Shown: one piece after another, positions 1 through 12,181 of the stretch | Layout of the letters: each line of letters starts with the position of its first letter | How positions within the stretch are numbered: the first letter of the stretch is position 1 | The notes under the pieces: model-generated | Told to the model about the DNA's origin: nothing | Seen by the model: only the letters and a program-made list of their open reading frames with translations | Database searches by the model: none | Position numbers and translations under genes: made by a program | Assembly (NCBI GenBank): GCA_040954595.2 | Contig: CM082582.2 | Coordinates: forward strand, 8,804,001 to 8,868,000 | DNA length: 64,000 bases | Reading direction: 5' to 3' | Origin: Balanoglossus misakiensis | Lineage: Eukaryota > Hemichordata

Positions 1-1676
1 TGGAAAAGGTCAGCAAGGGTACAGACTTCGGATTTGTGGCAATTTTTGACTTAAAGTTGAACATTCTAGCAAATTTAGAAACAGGTCAAACTTCCATAAT
101 TTGTGTCCACGTTAACAGGTGATCTTTCGTCTGCTTTTGAATTTCCTGAGCGTCAGTAGGAAGAAATGACCAAGGTATTTGCTAGGGCCATTACGAGAAC
201 AGATTTAGTTTGCCAAAATTGTGCCTTTTCACTTTCTTTGCATGTGTCAATATCTATAATGGTTGCAAATCTGACGCTTTTCGACTTTCAATGGGACGAC
301 AGAGTTCGCTGCAAATTAACGGGCCGACCTTTAACCTTACCAGTTTCAATTATCTCAACATCAAGACAGTGTTGGGGTAAGAAAATGATACAGACACAAG
401 TACTTCATTTTAATCTAGCTCATTGAAAATTTTAATTTCAAAGTTTTGAAACCAAAAACAAATACAATATGAAAGAAAATCCATGCCAAGATTCATAAAT
501 ACTGGAACACAACTTGTGAAAGCATCGGATATTGACATATCTATAAATACAAAAATTACCATCTCCAGCTTGATAAAAATTCATTGAAATACAATTTTTA
601 TTCAGGTAAAATTTCTAAGTACATCGGTTGCTGGATACCCATCTGGTCTGTGCATCTGCAAAACAAGCAATGTAGAAAATTAATGAATGTCTTTAATATT
701 CATGAGCATGAAACAAAGCATGATCACCCCTGTACGCCAATTGTTGTTCATTCGCAGAATCATGCAAACCTGTATGGCTGCCTGGAACTTCACTCTATTT
801 GGCAAAGTGATTGAATTTTACTGCAGTAACGATAGATATCAGCCCATAAAAGCTTACATGCATAATTGTGCTTGCTTAAACGACAACTCCCAGACATTGT
901 GAACAAACACACCCCACACACCCCCCCCCCCCTACCATGTATCGTCTCCGGCATTGCTTCAATTTTCTTTCCCACAATTCTTACCTTCCCACGACCATGC
1001 AGTAATCTCTGGACATCAATCACACTGTCTGGCAATCATCTTAGCATCATCTGTGGGATTCCTGGAATAAATTAAAAGTATGTAAATGTAATGTCTCCTA
1101 CAAAGATGGCGAACATGCGAGTTTGTGCCATAACAAAATGGCCACCCCTTGCATCCAGCAGTCAGGTCGGTTTCGAAACATTGAATTGGCATCCTCACAT
1201 AGTACCGGGTTGCATGCAGGTTTTTTGCAAAATCATTTCGCGTGACTGGGAAACGGCACCAGTCTGAATCGAAAAAAATCTTCAAAATGGCCACCTTGAA
1301 AAGAGGGGCTTTGTTGTCTATATATCGATTATCAAACCTTGCTTGACGCCCCTCTGGTCTTCGTTCAGCCATTGAACATACTGCCCTTTACCGCACCCAG
1401 CCATACTGTTGCATGGCGAGAATAACTATAGTCACTTGGACCCCAGCTTGGTTGATGAATACCATTATGAGTTGATCTCGTCTCTGGATCTGCAAAACAA
1501 GGAAATGATAAAGTGAATGTCTATTCATGATCGTTCAGCCATGGAACATACCTGCCTTTACCTCACCCAGCTATACCGCTGCATGGCGAAAATACTCTGG
1601 TCTCTGCATCTGCAAAACAAGCAAATGAAGTGAGTATCTAATATTCAGGAAAACGAAAGAAAACATCTGATGTGTA
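1..1676. other. Intergenic, degenerate interspersed repeats
   Basis: I see no gene here. Short ORFs lack recognisable domains. A C-run lies near 921-932. The stretch carries pieces of a degenerate repeat family: segments around 650-720, 1140-1290, 1350-1400, 1530-1595 and 1600-1650 resemble each other or resemble segments at 2655-2720, 2830-2985 and 3085-3165. For example 'caccagtctgaatcg' near 1258 corresponds to 'caccagtcagaatcg' near 2948. These are probably old transposon fragments; the family is not identified. Confidence 0.5.
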
Positions 1677-2560
1677 CAAAATAAACCACTTCCAGTTTTA
1701 TCAGTACGTATATGTTTTTAGTATTTTTTATTGAAAAATGACGAAAGATTACAAATCTCCAAAAACCTATATTAACTACTGATATACGCACGGGAGAAGA
1801 TGGTCGGTACGGAAATAAACCACTCCAAGTATTATGAGTGCGTGTATGTTTTTATTTTATTTTTATTGAATAATGACGAAAGATAACATATCTAAAAAAC
1901 CTGTATTAACTATGTACGTGAGGGGGAAGATGATCGGTACGGAAATAAACCACTCTCAGTTTTATCAATACACGTACGTTTTTAATATTTTTTTATTGAA
2001 TAATGACGAAAGATAACATATCTAAAAAACCTGTATTAACTATATACGCTAGGGGAAGATGATCGGTACGGAAATAAACCACTCCAAGTATTATGAGTGC
2101 GTGTATGTTTTTATTTTATTTTTATTGAATAATGACGAAAGATAACATATCTAAAAAAAACCTGTATTAACTATGTACGTGAGGGGGAAGATGATCGGTA
2201 CGGAAATAAACCACTCTCAGTTTTATCAATACACGTATGTTTTTAATATTTTTTTATTGAATAATGACGAAAGATAACATATCTAAAAAACCTGTATTAA
2301 CTATATACGCTAGGGGAAGATGATCGGTACGGAAATAAACCACTCCAAGTATTATGAGTGCGTGTATGTTTTTATTTTATTTTTATTGAATAATGACGAA
2401 AGATAACATATCTAAAAAACCTGTATTAACTATATACGCTAGGGGAAGATGATCGGTACGGAAATAAACCACTCCAAGTATTATGAGTGCGTGTATGTTT
2501 TTATTTTATTTTTATTGAATAATGACGAAAGATAACATATCTAAAAAAAAACTTGTATTA
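1677..2560. repeat. 130-bp minisatellite, about seven copies
   Basis: A tandem array with a unit of about 129-132 bp. The landmark 'ggaaataaaccact' starts at 1811, 1941, 2070, 2202, 2331 and 2460, with a degenerate first unit from about 1677. Two monomer types are visible. Type A reads 'ccaagtattatgagtgcg' after the landmark; type B reads 'ctcagttttatcaatac'. The order is B-like, A, B, A, B, A, A, so the array grew mainly as a dimer of about 260 bp. No coding capacity is seen. Later units are nearly identical, which suggests recent expansion. Confidence 0.9.
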
Positions 2561-4034
2561 AGTATTAACTGACGGTCTGAGGGATGGGACCCACCCGCAC
2601 CGGGGATTTTATTTATGTCTATATAACTTACTTGTTATGAAACTTCATCCTCTAGTCTTCATTCAGCCATGGAACATACAAACGCTCACCTCATTGTAGT
2701 CTAGCTGCATGGCACAAATATACCGTACAACTTACCGTACACCCATGCACACACACATTCACAACAACGAGCACCTTTCGAAGCATTCAAAGTCGATGAA
2801 CTTGTTGGTGCCGTAACAAAAATGACCCATGCACCGAGCATGTAGTCATGTTGGTTTTAGAACGTTGAAATGACATCCACATATAGCATCCGCATTGTTG
2901 CATTCTTCAGATTTGTGCAAAATCGGTTTGCTGAACTGGCTACCGGCACCAGTCAGAATCGTTAAAAGTTCTTAAAAAATTGCCAAATAAACTTGGCTGA
3001 TACCGCTTACTTTGACATCATGCTTGTACAACATCATAGCATCCACGCCGAATGTACAGCATCAGTTCATCAGGGCCGTCGATCTGCAAAATCAGGAAGA
3101 AACTAATTGAATGCCTATCCATGAACACAAAACCAAATACCGTTGTTCATTCGCATATTGTACATCACACCATGGAGGTACTAGTACCTCCATGATCACA
3201 CACGACGACAATTTGTTTTAGGGCTTCGCTGACAGACAAGGAGCCTAAAACGCCAGCATGGCACTATGTACATTTACATATTTTCAAGTTTAGGCCTACA
3301 GCCAAGCGGAACATTTTACACTCAGAAAAAATTATTTTGGCAAAGTCTGCACGAACACATAAAATAACTTCCCAATGAAGCGTTTCAAAGGAGATTTTTG
3401 CAATTGTCTGGTAGTATAATACAAAATTGCATACGCTCACACTCGAAAACACGCTGACTACACGTGAACCCGCTGTCAGTTCATCGAACCCGCTACCAAT
3501 TCATGATAGCCCCCTTCCCCTTTCCCAACAAACTACGTTGTTTTTTATGTAAAAAAAACTGCCGCCCACCAGTAGAGTTATAACACCGACTTGTCTTAAT
3601 TTGATAAACCGTACATTTCAAGTTGAGTAACCCGAAAGGGTAGAATTTGTGAATGAAAACGCAGGGAAGCGCTGACTCGAGCTGTCTGACGGTGACGCGT
3701 CAAATTTTTCAATTCTGTGGTGTAAACGTCTGGCTTTTTAGTTGTCCGGAACTCGCCACAGAATAACCCATGTTTCTGGTCATAAATTGAGTAACTGTGT
3801 CTACTTCTGTTACTTTACTTACCTGGACCTCACAGAAAACTATCGAGCGGAAAAACCCTGTTTTGGGGTAGAGTTTTCCCTATCTTCGCATTCTACGTGC
3901 AGCAGCGTGGCCGTCTGACTCTCTTATGAAAATGCACGGAAGGCTAGACGGAAATTTCCAAGTGGAGATGGTCCAGGTGGCTCCAACCAATCAACAGCGT
4001 AAATTTTGCTTTGACGCGTCTCAAGTCAGGTCAC
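2561..4034. other. Intergenic with repeat fragments
   Basis: No gene recognised. The stretch 2640-3165 repeats, in diverged form, parts of 650-1650, so the minisatellite is bracketed by related repeat sequence. A perfect 24-bp palindrome lies at 3171-3194. The remainder to 4034 shows no supported feature. Confidence 0.45.
3171..3194. repeat. Perfect 24-bp palindrome
   Basis: The arm 'catggaggta' and its exact reverse complement flank a central 'ctag', so the whole 24 bases are self-complementary. It lies at the edge of a degenerate repeat copy. Function unknown; it could be a hairpin or the remnant of a foldback element. Confidence 0.8.
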
Positions 4035-4122
4035 GTGACCCGCGTCAAAAGCGATGACAAAGTTACATAATACAACAAGTGACCCGCGTCAAAAGCGATG
4101 ACACAGTTACATAATACAAAAC
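4035..4122. repeat. Short tandem duplication, 44-bp unit
   Basis: The segment starting 'gtgacccgcgtcaaaagcga' at 4035 is repeated almost exactly from 4079, giving a direct duplication with a 44-bp period and only a base or two different between copies. Confidence 0.85.
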
Positions 4123-4645
4123 TGTTGAACTTTCGGATTACTTTTTTGTCGTAGTTTGCAAGACATTTTGAACATCAAACGATTCCACATCCAAAAGAGT
4201 TGGGGAAAATCAACTCAACATCACCGCCACCTATATATCTATTCAAAAATGACATCAGTGCGGTTAACATTTTGATTTGTGTAATTCGCGTTGGTTGTCC
4301 AGGGCTCAATCCTATTCGTTTCTACATATCTGTATTGGACAGTGTAAGTCCCTGAATAGTCTGTGGAAAGTTCTCCCCCGAAAAAAGAAAAACAAATTTG
4401 ATTCATTTTCCTGGTGCAGTATTGGATTGAAACGTGAAAAGATGAAGAACTCCCTTTGCATGATGAAATGCCAAAAGTTCTGCTCGTCCAGATATCATTT
4501 CGAAATCACACATCACAGGGAAGGTGGGTATAAATGTCGGAAATACTAGAACTGTTTGGTACCTGATGTCCACACAGTGGAGGGACCGTGCCGAGGTTAA
4601 AGAAATAAAATTGTGGTTTCTGACGAATGTTGGAAAAATAAATGG

Positions 4646-4717
4646 AGGGGACACCCGGGTTCGAACCAGGGACCTCTCGATCTGCAGTCGAATGCTCTAC
4701 CACTGAGCTATATCCCC
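4646..4717 (-). tRNA. tRNA-Cys (GCA), copy 1
   Basis: On the minus strand a 72-nt cloverleaf can be folded: acceptor GGGGATA paired with TGTCCCC, D-arm AGCTCAGTGGTAGAGCA, anticodon loop CTGCAGA (anticodon GCA) and T-loop GGTTCGAACCC. The discriminator is T. The next three genomic bases are CCA, followed by TTTATTTTT, a plausible Pol III stop. Copies at 30125 and 55193 look identical through the tRNA body. No intron is present. Confidence 0.93.
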
Positions 4718-5210
4718 GTTGTTATTGACCAACTAGCACGGTGACAGTTACTACAAGTAATTCATTGAATGGATAATTACACGGAGGATATTAGAATATT
4801 TTGGGGTGGGGCTAACCAAAGACTGTCTATTGGCTAACCTTTGACTCGGCTGTTACGGTAATCACCACACTTTTATAACAGCCCTGAAGCGAAACGGGTT
4901 TTAAACAAAAGGACGGTGTAAATATAAATTGTGTCGTCACACTTTGCTCGTCTCCATTCTATATCTTTGGCATGATGAAATTCTGCTCGGCAAAAGCATG
5001 CGTGTTTCACACAGCACAAGGAAAACGCATATACAATTCGAAAATACTGTTTGGAAGGTTAAAGAAATACAAGTTGGTTTGTGATTCATTACGAATGTAA
5101 GGAGGAGACGTTCGGGAAATCTAGGGTAACAATCATGATAAAAATATAGATCGAGTGACATAATGAACCATGTGAATGCTTTACAGTTGGGTCACATAAA
5201 AATTACATGG

Positions 5211-5252
5211 TGGAGGACCGAACCAGTGACCGCTCGATCTGCAGTATGGGAA
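5211..5252 (-). pseudogene. Decayed tRNA-Cys remnant
   Basis: The minus strand keeps the anticodon arm core (CTGCAGATCGAGCGGTCACTGGTTCG) of the tRNA-Cys copies, but the acceptor stem and D-arm are lost or scrambled. The sequence before it (about 4955-5150) matches the flank of copy 1 (about 4440-4640) in scattered blocks such as 'gaggttaaagaaata' against 'gaaggttaaagaaata'. This looks like an old duplication of the whole tRNA unit, with one copy decayed. Confidence 0.7.
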
Positions 5253-5281
5253 TCCGGCGATTGGTCGAAATAAAAAAAATC

Positions 5282-5364
5282 TAGTGCGGATGGGATTCGA
5301 ACCCACGAGGACTAGCGTCCATTGGAACTTAAGTCCAACGCCTTAACCGCTCGGCCACCGCACT
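5282..5364 (-). tRNA. tRNA-Leu (UAA)
   Basis: An 83-nt class II tRNA: acceptor AGTGCGG paired with CCGCACT, D-arm GCCGAGCGGTTAAGGC, anticodon stem TTGGA/TCCAA with loop CTTAAGT (anticodon TAA), a long variable arm (about 15 nt), T-arm GTGGG-TTCGAAT-CCCAT, discriminator A as required for leucine. No intron. It lies between tRNA-Cys genes on the same strand. Confidence 0.93.
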
Positions 5365-5861
5365 GCTTTGCTTAGCATCTACCTGTCCGTGCACCTGTGC
5401 TAGAGAAAGTGCCCAGCGGCATCTGTTGAACCACTGTGTCATACAATACCACGTTTGGTTACCAAGGGCTCACTCAAAAACAAATCAAAACGCACCGATC
5501 AAGAACAAGAATGTTGACGATATTTTCAAAATGAAAAAAGGTTTATTTACAAATGGTCATAAAGAGAGCAAAATATCATACTTTTAAAATATCTAAATGT
5601 GAATTATAGCAAAGAACCAGTGGTGCGGTTGGTATTAAATTTGGGAGAAGTATTGTCATCAAACATGGACGTCCGTTTAAAAACCACCTGTTTCAAAAGC
5701 CACGAATAATTTCACAGCAATTTTGCTTACAGAAGTGCAAATTCGAACGTAATTTGTTTACATTTCGGAAAAGTGTGAACAGATGGGGTGATAATCGTGA
5801 TAATAAATAGGGGTTCACATTTCAACCATATTTTAGAGTCGCGCCACAAAAAATAACGTGG
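5365..5861. other. Spacer between tRNA genes
   Basis: No gene seen. A/T-rich. The last 100 bases share short matches ('ataatcgtgataata') with the flank of the decayed tRNA-Cys unit, consistent with duplication of tRNA-containing segments. Confidence 0.4.
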
Positions 5862-5933
5862 AGGGGGCACCCGGGATCGAACCAGGGACCTCTCGATCTG
5901 CAGTCGAATGCTCTACCACTGAGCTATACCCCC
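5862..5933 (-). tRNA. tRNA-Cys (GCA), copy 2
   Basis: A 72-nt tRNA with acceptor GGGGGTA/TGCCCCC and anticodon loop CTGCAGA. It differs from the other three copies by compensating acceptor changes and by T-loop GGTTCGATCCC. Genomic CCA follows the discriminator T. Paired substitutions in the acceptor suggest it is kept functional. Confidence 0.93.
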
Positions 5934-6804
5934 GTGGATGTATACTCCATTCGATGGTTACGCACACAAGGTTAGAAAATCGTGTTTTTATCTTTTGTTT
6001 TGGCTAACCATTGACTCGGAGAATTGCTGTGGAGGGGAGAGAAAGTATTCATATATTTTTACTGTTCAAAGCAAACTTTCTCGCAAGTTTTTCAGTGATT
6101 CTATGTCACTCGAGAATGACAAAATCATGTTTTGTGGTGGGGGTGTGTCATAAACTCAGTTGTGACCGTTCGGTCGCAACATTATTCCAGGAAGTAAGCT
6201 TATAGCATGTTCTGTGAGAATAAGTTTGCTTGAATTCGTTACCTGAAAGGCATGAATCCAAAAATGATCATATAGAATCGGATAACAGGAAGACACGAAA
6301 GAACAACAAAAGTACGACTTTCACTTTAGGTTGGATTCTGATTGTAACCAGGTCAACAGAAAGTATTTCATATGGGTGCCCGCATAATAATCAAACTGTG
6401 ACGTTCACACAATTTCTGACCCCCACCCCCCGGGACGGCATTTCTTATGCGCAAACCGACATTCTTTTGTGTCGACGTGTATGCACGTAGAAGTACACGC
6501 AGTATATGTGACGCGTCGGCAGTGGTTGTCTTCGGGGCTGAGCGAGTCGCCGACAGTGTCCAAGGAACGACCACGCATTTAGCTCTCGCATTAGCCTAAT
6601 TACAAAGCTCGAGTGAGCCGAGAACAATAAAAACTGCTCGGCGAGAACGTGAGAACGGTTTCTGCACGAACGGTGCTTTTAAAAAACACGCTTAAATTAA
6701 ATCTATTGATTGACGCACAGTAGCTGTTGAATGCGAGGTTACTAAAGGCCGGCCTTGTCCAGCTCCTGCGACGGTTTGGGAGTGGCGAGAGAATTCGGCC
6801 CATC
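5934..6804. promoter_or_regulatory. Upstream region of CLT-1
   Basis: No second gene seen. The last few hundred bases must hold the promoter and 5' UTR of CLT-1, whose ATG is at 6805. I see no clear TATA box or other assignable site. Confidence 0.35.
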
Positions 6805-9577
6805 ATGGCGGATGCGGAAATGTCGGCACCGATTTCCGTCCGGGTTTGTCTCTTACTGTGGTGTCTGTTTGGAAATTTGGGAGCAGCGAGGGCGTCAGGA
6901 GACACCTGTGAGTATTTAAAGCGGCAACGTAGATGAGTGAGTGTCGCTGTGAATAGATTGGTCTGTCGTGTGAAGGGAAAGTCAACGACCCACTTTCGTG
7001 TCCCACCGCTGTGATATGCCCTCAACGAAGCTCAGTTGTTTTAAGGGCTTGGTGGCCTCAAATCTTGCCCGACATAAGCACAGCAACACGGAGCATTTTC
7101 GCGGTGGTGATAACCGTGTCTTTAACTTCTCAACGGCTGCGAATCGGTGGCTATAATAACTTGTATTGCCAGACTAATTTTGTTTACCTGCTCGAGTCGA
7201 GGTCAAGCCTCATATAGGACCCCTATTGTCATTCAACATGAAAGAATGTAAATGTGAATTTACGATTACCTGCATGCCACCTTAAACTAGGCGGCTGAAT
7301 TCTGCGTTTTTCGAAATTTGAAATCACACGGTTAACAGAATGGTTGGCAACCATGTTTTGGGTTCATAAAAACACTTCGGGCGGGTTTTTCGGTAGATAT
7401 AACTACGTCATTCACGTATACTTCTAAAACTCTTTGTCGCCTGTTCACCGACACGTCCCAGGCCATTGTATGTGTTCATATGTAAATGTTAAAAGGTGAA
7501 AGTGCGGGGACGTGTGATCACATACTATTATGTCCTCCTACCAATTGTTATAACAGTATTGTAATGCAATCACGACAGGATAATTGTTCGTCATTTCAAT
7601 ATCAAATATCCCAACTGCATGTGGCACCAACAAACAAGATGGCGTAACCAGCCCCGTGTACATATTTTGTCGTTTGCTCAAACTGTACTGACACCGGAGA
7701 GATCGACACAAGGCGCCCGACACCCCTCCGTGAATACCTATTATATTTCAAACCAAAGGATGTTGACATGCTCCCATTACTGTTCTTAGTACATGTATAG
7801 TATATTTTACACAATCCTTCAACACGTCATTGTATTATAAAAGCAGCGATGCTTTGGTCGAACCATAGACAGTCTATGGTCGAACTCAGTGAACTTCGCG
7901 TACATGAGACTGATAAAGGCCAAAATGGAACAAATATGTAAAGCGCTCTTTAAAATAGGATAGGCAGATAGGTATAATGTAGGATATTTCGTTTTGTCTA
8001 ATGTTGAATTATGCGTTACGTAATTGAAATTATAATTGATTTTCAACTTATATAATCTCGCAGATTTCTTTTCAAATGAAGAAAAAAAGGGTTTACTGGT
8101 CTCTTCTTTTTCCTCAGTTTACATGGCAGACTGGAACAGTTGTTTGAACAAAATCGACGCTTCGGTGCAGGGAGGCCGCGTCAAGTCGCAGGTGCATAGC
8201 AATTACGCGAAAGACTTAGACTGCGTCATGACAATCGACGCCGTTGAAGGCCAGCGCATTTTCATCAAGTTTGAACAGTTCGACGTGCCCGACTTCTCCG
8301 GGGGAGTGTGCAAGGACGCCCTTTACGTCTATGACGGAGGCACGATTCGAGCCAACAACTCGCTGGTCGCCGAGGGCGGGCTCTGCGGTTCCAGTCTACC
8401 AGACGACATCAAGAGCACTGGCAACGCGATCACGTTGAGATTTAAGACGAACGGTTACAACATGCTTGGCAAAGGTTATAACTTTGTCTTTGTCGCTTTC
8501 ATGGAATCTTGGGGTAAGTATAGAGGCGAGCATGTAGTCAGTCATCCTTTCCTCACATTACTGACGCTGAAAATTACAGGTGTCATCGATACCCGCGGCG
8601 AACTTCTTTCTCTCAGTAATCCCAAAATGTAGCGAGCGAACAGATATAGTTCATATACACTAAAAAGTTATCAGAATAATGTTTGTTTTTATTTTCGTTC
8701 ATTGTAAGTGACTCACACATGCCCGAGGCGAGGAGATTTTCGCTGCAGAAATACCATGTGTATTGATTCTAAATTGCTTTGTGATGGCGACAACAACTGC
8801 GGAGACTTCACTGACGAATCCAACGACCAATATGAAGCCAACTGCGATCTGCGTAAGTCAGTAGTTTTCTGTTGTTTTTTAATCACTCCCTTTTCTTGTT
8901 GGAAGAAAGATGTTTCCGATTCTTAGGCGGGGTTCTTATCAATAAATTAACAAAATCACAAACGTCTGATCATCATAGATTCAACTTTGAGCGACATTTT
9001 ACCCAGGTCTGTCTATTTTCTTCTTTTTTCAGCCTGGACAGACATCGTTGGTAACATACTGCGACTCGGCAACGCTGCGCTCGTCGGTCTGTTGGCGACC
9101 TTGGTGCTGCTGGTCGTCTCCATGATCTGCCTCATCGCCTGCTGCTGCAGAAAGTCCCGCTGCTGCGGGGGACAGAACCGCCGCCAGAAGCGCTACATCC
9201 GCTACTCGCAGGCCGTGCGCGGCGAGATCGCCGGCAACACGCTGCAGTACCAGAACGAGCGCAAGAAGACGCGCAACAAGGACTCGCAGTCGACGCTGCG
9301 CAGCTACACGCCGGCCATCATGGAGGGCGGCTTCCTCGGCGAGGAGTTCCTGAAGGCGGGACGGCGACAGAGCCGTGAGGTGTACCGGCCCATCAGGGAG
9401 GACTCCTTCCCCCAACTGCCGACGCCCTCGAACACTCCGGTTCACGCCGATGCGCAGCAGCAGCAGCAGAGAAGCGTCAGTCCGTCCGACCTACAAGGTG
9501 CGAACATCTCCGCCGTTCTGACGTCACTGGAAAAAGAGCAACGGAACCAGACGACGCCAGATGAGGCAGATATCTGA
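6805..9577 (+). CDS. CLT-1: CUB-LDLa single-pass membrane protein
   Basis: Exons 6805-6907, 8118-8513, 8709-8852 and 9033-9577, all joined in phase 1, give 395 residues. Residues 1-34 are a signal peptide (core [10 protein letters not shown]). The single CUB exon begins FYMADWNSC and has four cysteines and the DALYVYDGG core. LDLa at about 167-214 has all six cysteines and the acidic CGDFTDES site. The membrane helix is about 227-250, followed by [15 protein letters not shown], a likely palmitoylation cluster. The remaining tail of about 130 residues is basic, then Ser/Gln-rich. This LDLa is the most canonical of the family. A polyA signal may lie at 10189. The domain plan resembles Neto proteins, but with one CUB. 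Ligand unknown. The exon model is secure; the function is not. Confidence 0.88.
7862..7880. repeat. Hairpin-forming inverted repeat in CLT-1 intron 1
   Basis: Nine-base arms 'accatagac' and 'gtctatggt' separated by one base. The same arm sequence recurs in CLT-5 intron 3 (34081-34116). Confidence 0.7.
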
Positions 9578-12181
9578 TAAATCTCGAAATACAATTCAGA
9601 TTTGAACTTTTAATCTTTGGATCGAAACTCGCGTGTTTTTACACAACTGTACTCACCAAGGATTTGTTAGAATGTCACTACGTCATCGAACTCGGTTTTG
9701 TGGCCGCCTATTCACTAATCGGGACAAAATAATTCCAGACTGGGTATTAGCAGATGAAAAGGAGTATTCGTCCAGGGTTATGCAGTGGTGACGAGCATAG
9801 CAGACTTAACGATCACAAAATCACTCAACTCTGTAGTGGGTCAGCTGTTAGCTTAGAGTTTAGAGAATAATACGCATGACTCGTGTCGTCTGCACAGAAG
9901 TGTCAAGTGGCAGACAAAAATCTACACAGTGTATACTAGTAGTTGTCGTGGAAACGGCAAACGCAACTCTCTGGCGATGTGACGACAGCGCCGCCAACGT
10001 GTCAATCCCCCTTTCTCTTGACAGAAGAGCATTTTATAGCATTTCATTTTCTTATGTAAAGCACAACTGAATGTTTAAGCTTGTCAACAACTCAAACATT
10101 CTATGAAATATATATGATGTGATGCAAAAACTCACTTTTTAAATGAATGCTTGAGGACTCGACTGCCAAAAGTAACTCTTACTATTGGAATAAATCACAC
10201 TGAAAACTGTCCAATGACATGCTACAACGAAGACTCACTGCAACATGATTTTTTAAGTTTTGTGCGATAGTAGGGTAGATAAAATGATGTCAACTCTATT
10301 TTTAAGTTTTTGTAAAAATATGTTTGGTAAAATACTATTTTTTCAAGCAACTAATGTATGTTTTGCCATCTCATTGCTGTACTTTCAATTCGGCGAAATT
10401 AAACATTTTATGAAAAACAACAAGATTGATGTGCGAATCTTTTTATGGAGCCACTGTACTTAGTCGGCGGATTACGAGGGGAACTGTTAACGCCCCTTAA
10501 AATTCGACAATACCTGAACAGAATTAATATCTCCAAATGGGCCAGAAACCAGAGAGATTCGCTATAATTTCTGAAAGTGTGTCATCGCTGGAAGTGAGTG
10601 AATAATCTCACCATGATCCAGGCGAATCCGATGTAGTGCATTATTTAATACACGACAAAGAGATAATAATTCTACATCATGAAAAATTTCACAAAAAAAC
10701 AGCCTCGTCGGCAATTTGTGGTTACAGACTTCTCGGCGACCGACTGACTTGAGAAAATATACCAGACTATAACTAGGTCCTGATTTTCTCATATCTTGCA
10801 AAACCGCGTGACATTGACATAGATCTGCAAATCAAACACCATGTACTTTAGGAGAAACCTCGCGATGCCATGGAGACGCACTCATCTGTGACATCATTCA
10901 GACAAGGGCAGGGATAATGAAGAGTGCCAAACGCGTCACCACCAACACCGTTACCATGGCCACTGGCATTGTTCTGGCACCCACCTTGCAATTACAGATG
11001 TTGGATTCAACACGGTCTCTGATCTCAAGTGTCTTGTTAAGAATCGTACACCTTGCAACCAGAACAAAGGTCTATTCTGGCGCACTCTTCGTATATCCGT
11101 TTTCTAGACGCTTATTGGACAAGCGTTTGCTCTGTTGCTCTGGAGACACGCCGCGCGCGGCTGACAGTTTGACAGGGGCGAAGGCTAAATTTAATCTAAG
11201 CCACTCCGTGAATCGAAATTTATTTTTGGTTTGGGGCATCACCACGGAGTCACACAGGGCCAACGTACTTCCAATCGGTGAATGAAAGAACGGATTTCGA
11301 ATTTGACGAAAGATATCTCAGGTAAAGGGAATCTGTACCCTGCACAGGGTGAAATTTGATTGGCGAATCGCTGTATACAATCAGCTGGTTGCCTGCTCAA
11401 AGAAAGGCAGTTGGATGAAATAAGTTTCTTCCGATATTTTTTCTGATTTAAATAATAAAACAGCGAGCGAAGCAAACAGTTGAATCAGTTGGCTTGAAAT
11501 GGGCATAGCAACAGCAAGGAGCAATACAAAAAGTATTTTGTGAAAAAGAAGCCTAGTCTTATGCATTTCGGGAATCCTTATTATTAGTACGCAATCAAAC
11601 GTGCAACAAGTTGTTATGTCAGCAAAGCAAAATTCCTCAACACAGAGGCTTGACAGTTTGCATCAAATACCCGCCCCTCCTCCCGATTTATAATTATGAT
11701 TTGTGCATAAATAACTTGGCTATAATATAAGCGCAGATTTTAAAGCTTTGAAACCACTTAACCGCGATGTCTCACGAAAGAGATAAATGAAAACAAGAAG
11801 GGTTGTTCTGACGACACTGAAAATATACCCGTATTAAAAAAAGTGAAACGTAAATATAATGTAGACTTTAAGACACAGGCTCAAATTAAGCCAATTCATG
11901 CCTCGCTATATAGGAACAAACTCATCGAATTTATTCTGAACACAAAATTCATGTCAGTCGGAAGTGTGTGGACACGTCCACGGCTTACTCGGAGCCGATT
12001 TAGAGGACACGCGGTAACCATGACAACCCGGTGTGTTCTGCCATCCATTTAATGGGGGGCATAAACCGAGTGAGCTAGGGAGGCTCCGCGTAACGCCAAT
12101 CAAGAGAACGGCGTCGGTCGTGGATTTTTAGCCGGCGAGCCAGCCAGCCAGCCTGTCAGTCAGTCAGCCGATCCCGTACTG
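9578..12181. other. Intergenic between CLT-1 and CLT-2
   Basis: No gene supported. The left part should contain the CLT-1 3' UTR (candidate AATAAA at 10189-10194). The right end should contain the CLT-2 promoter; just before the ATG lies a short iterated 'ccag/cagt' tract at about 12137-12172. Confidence 0.4.
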
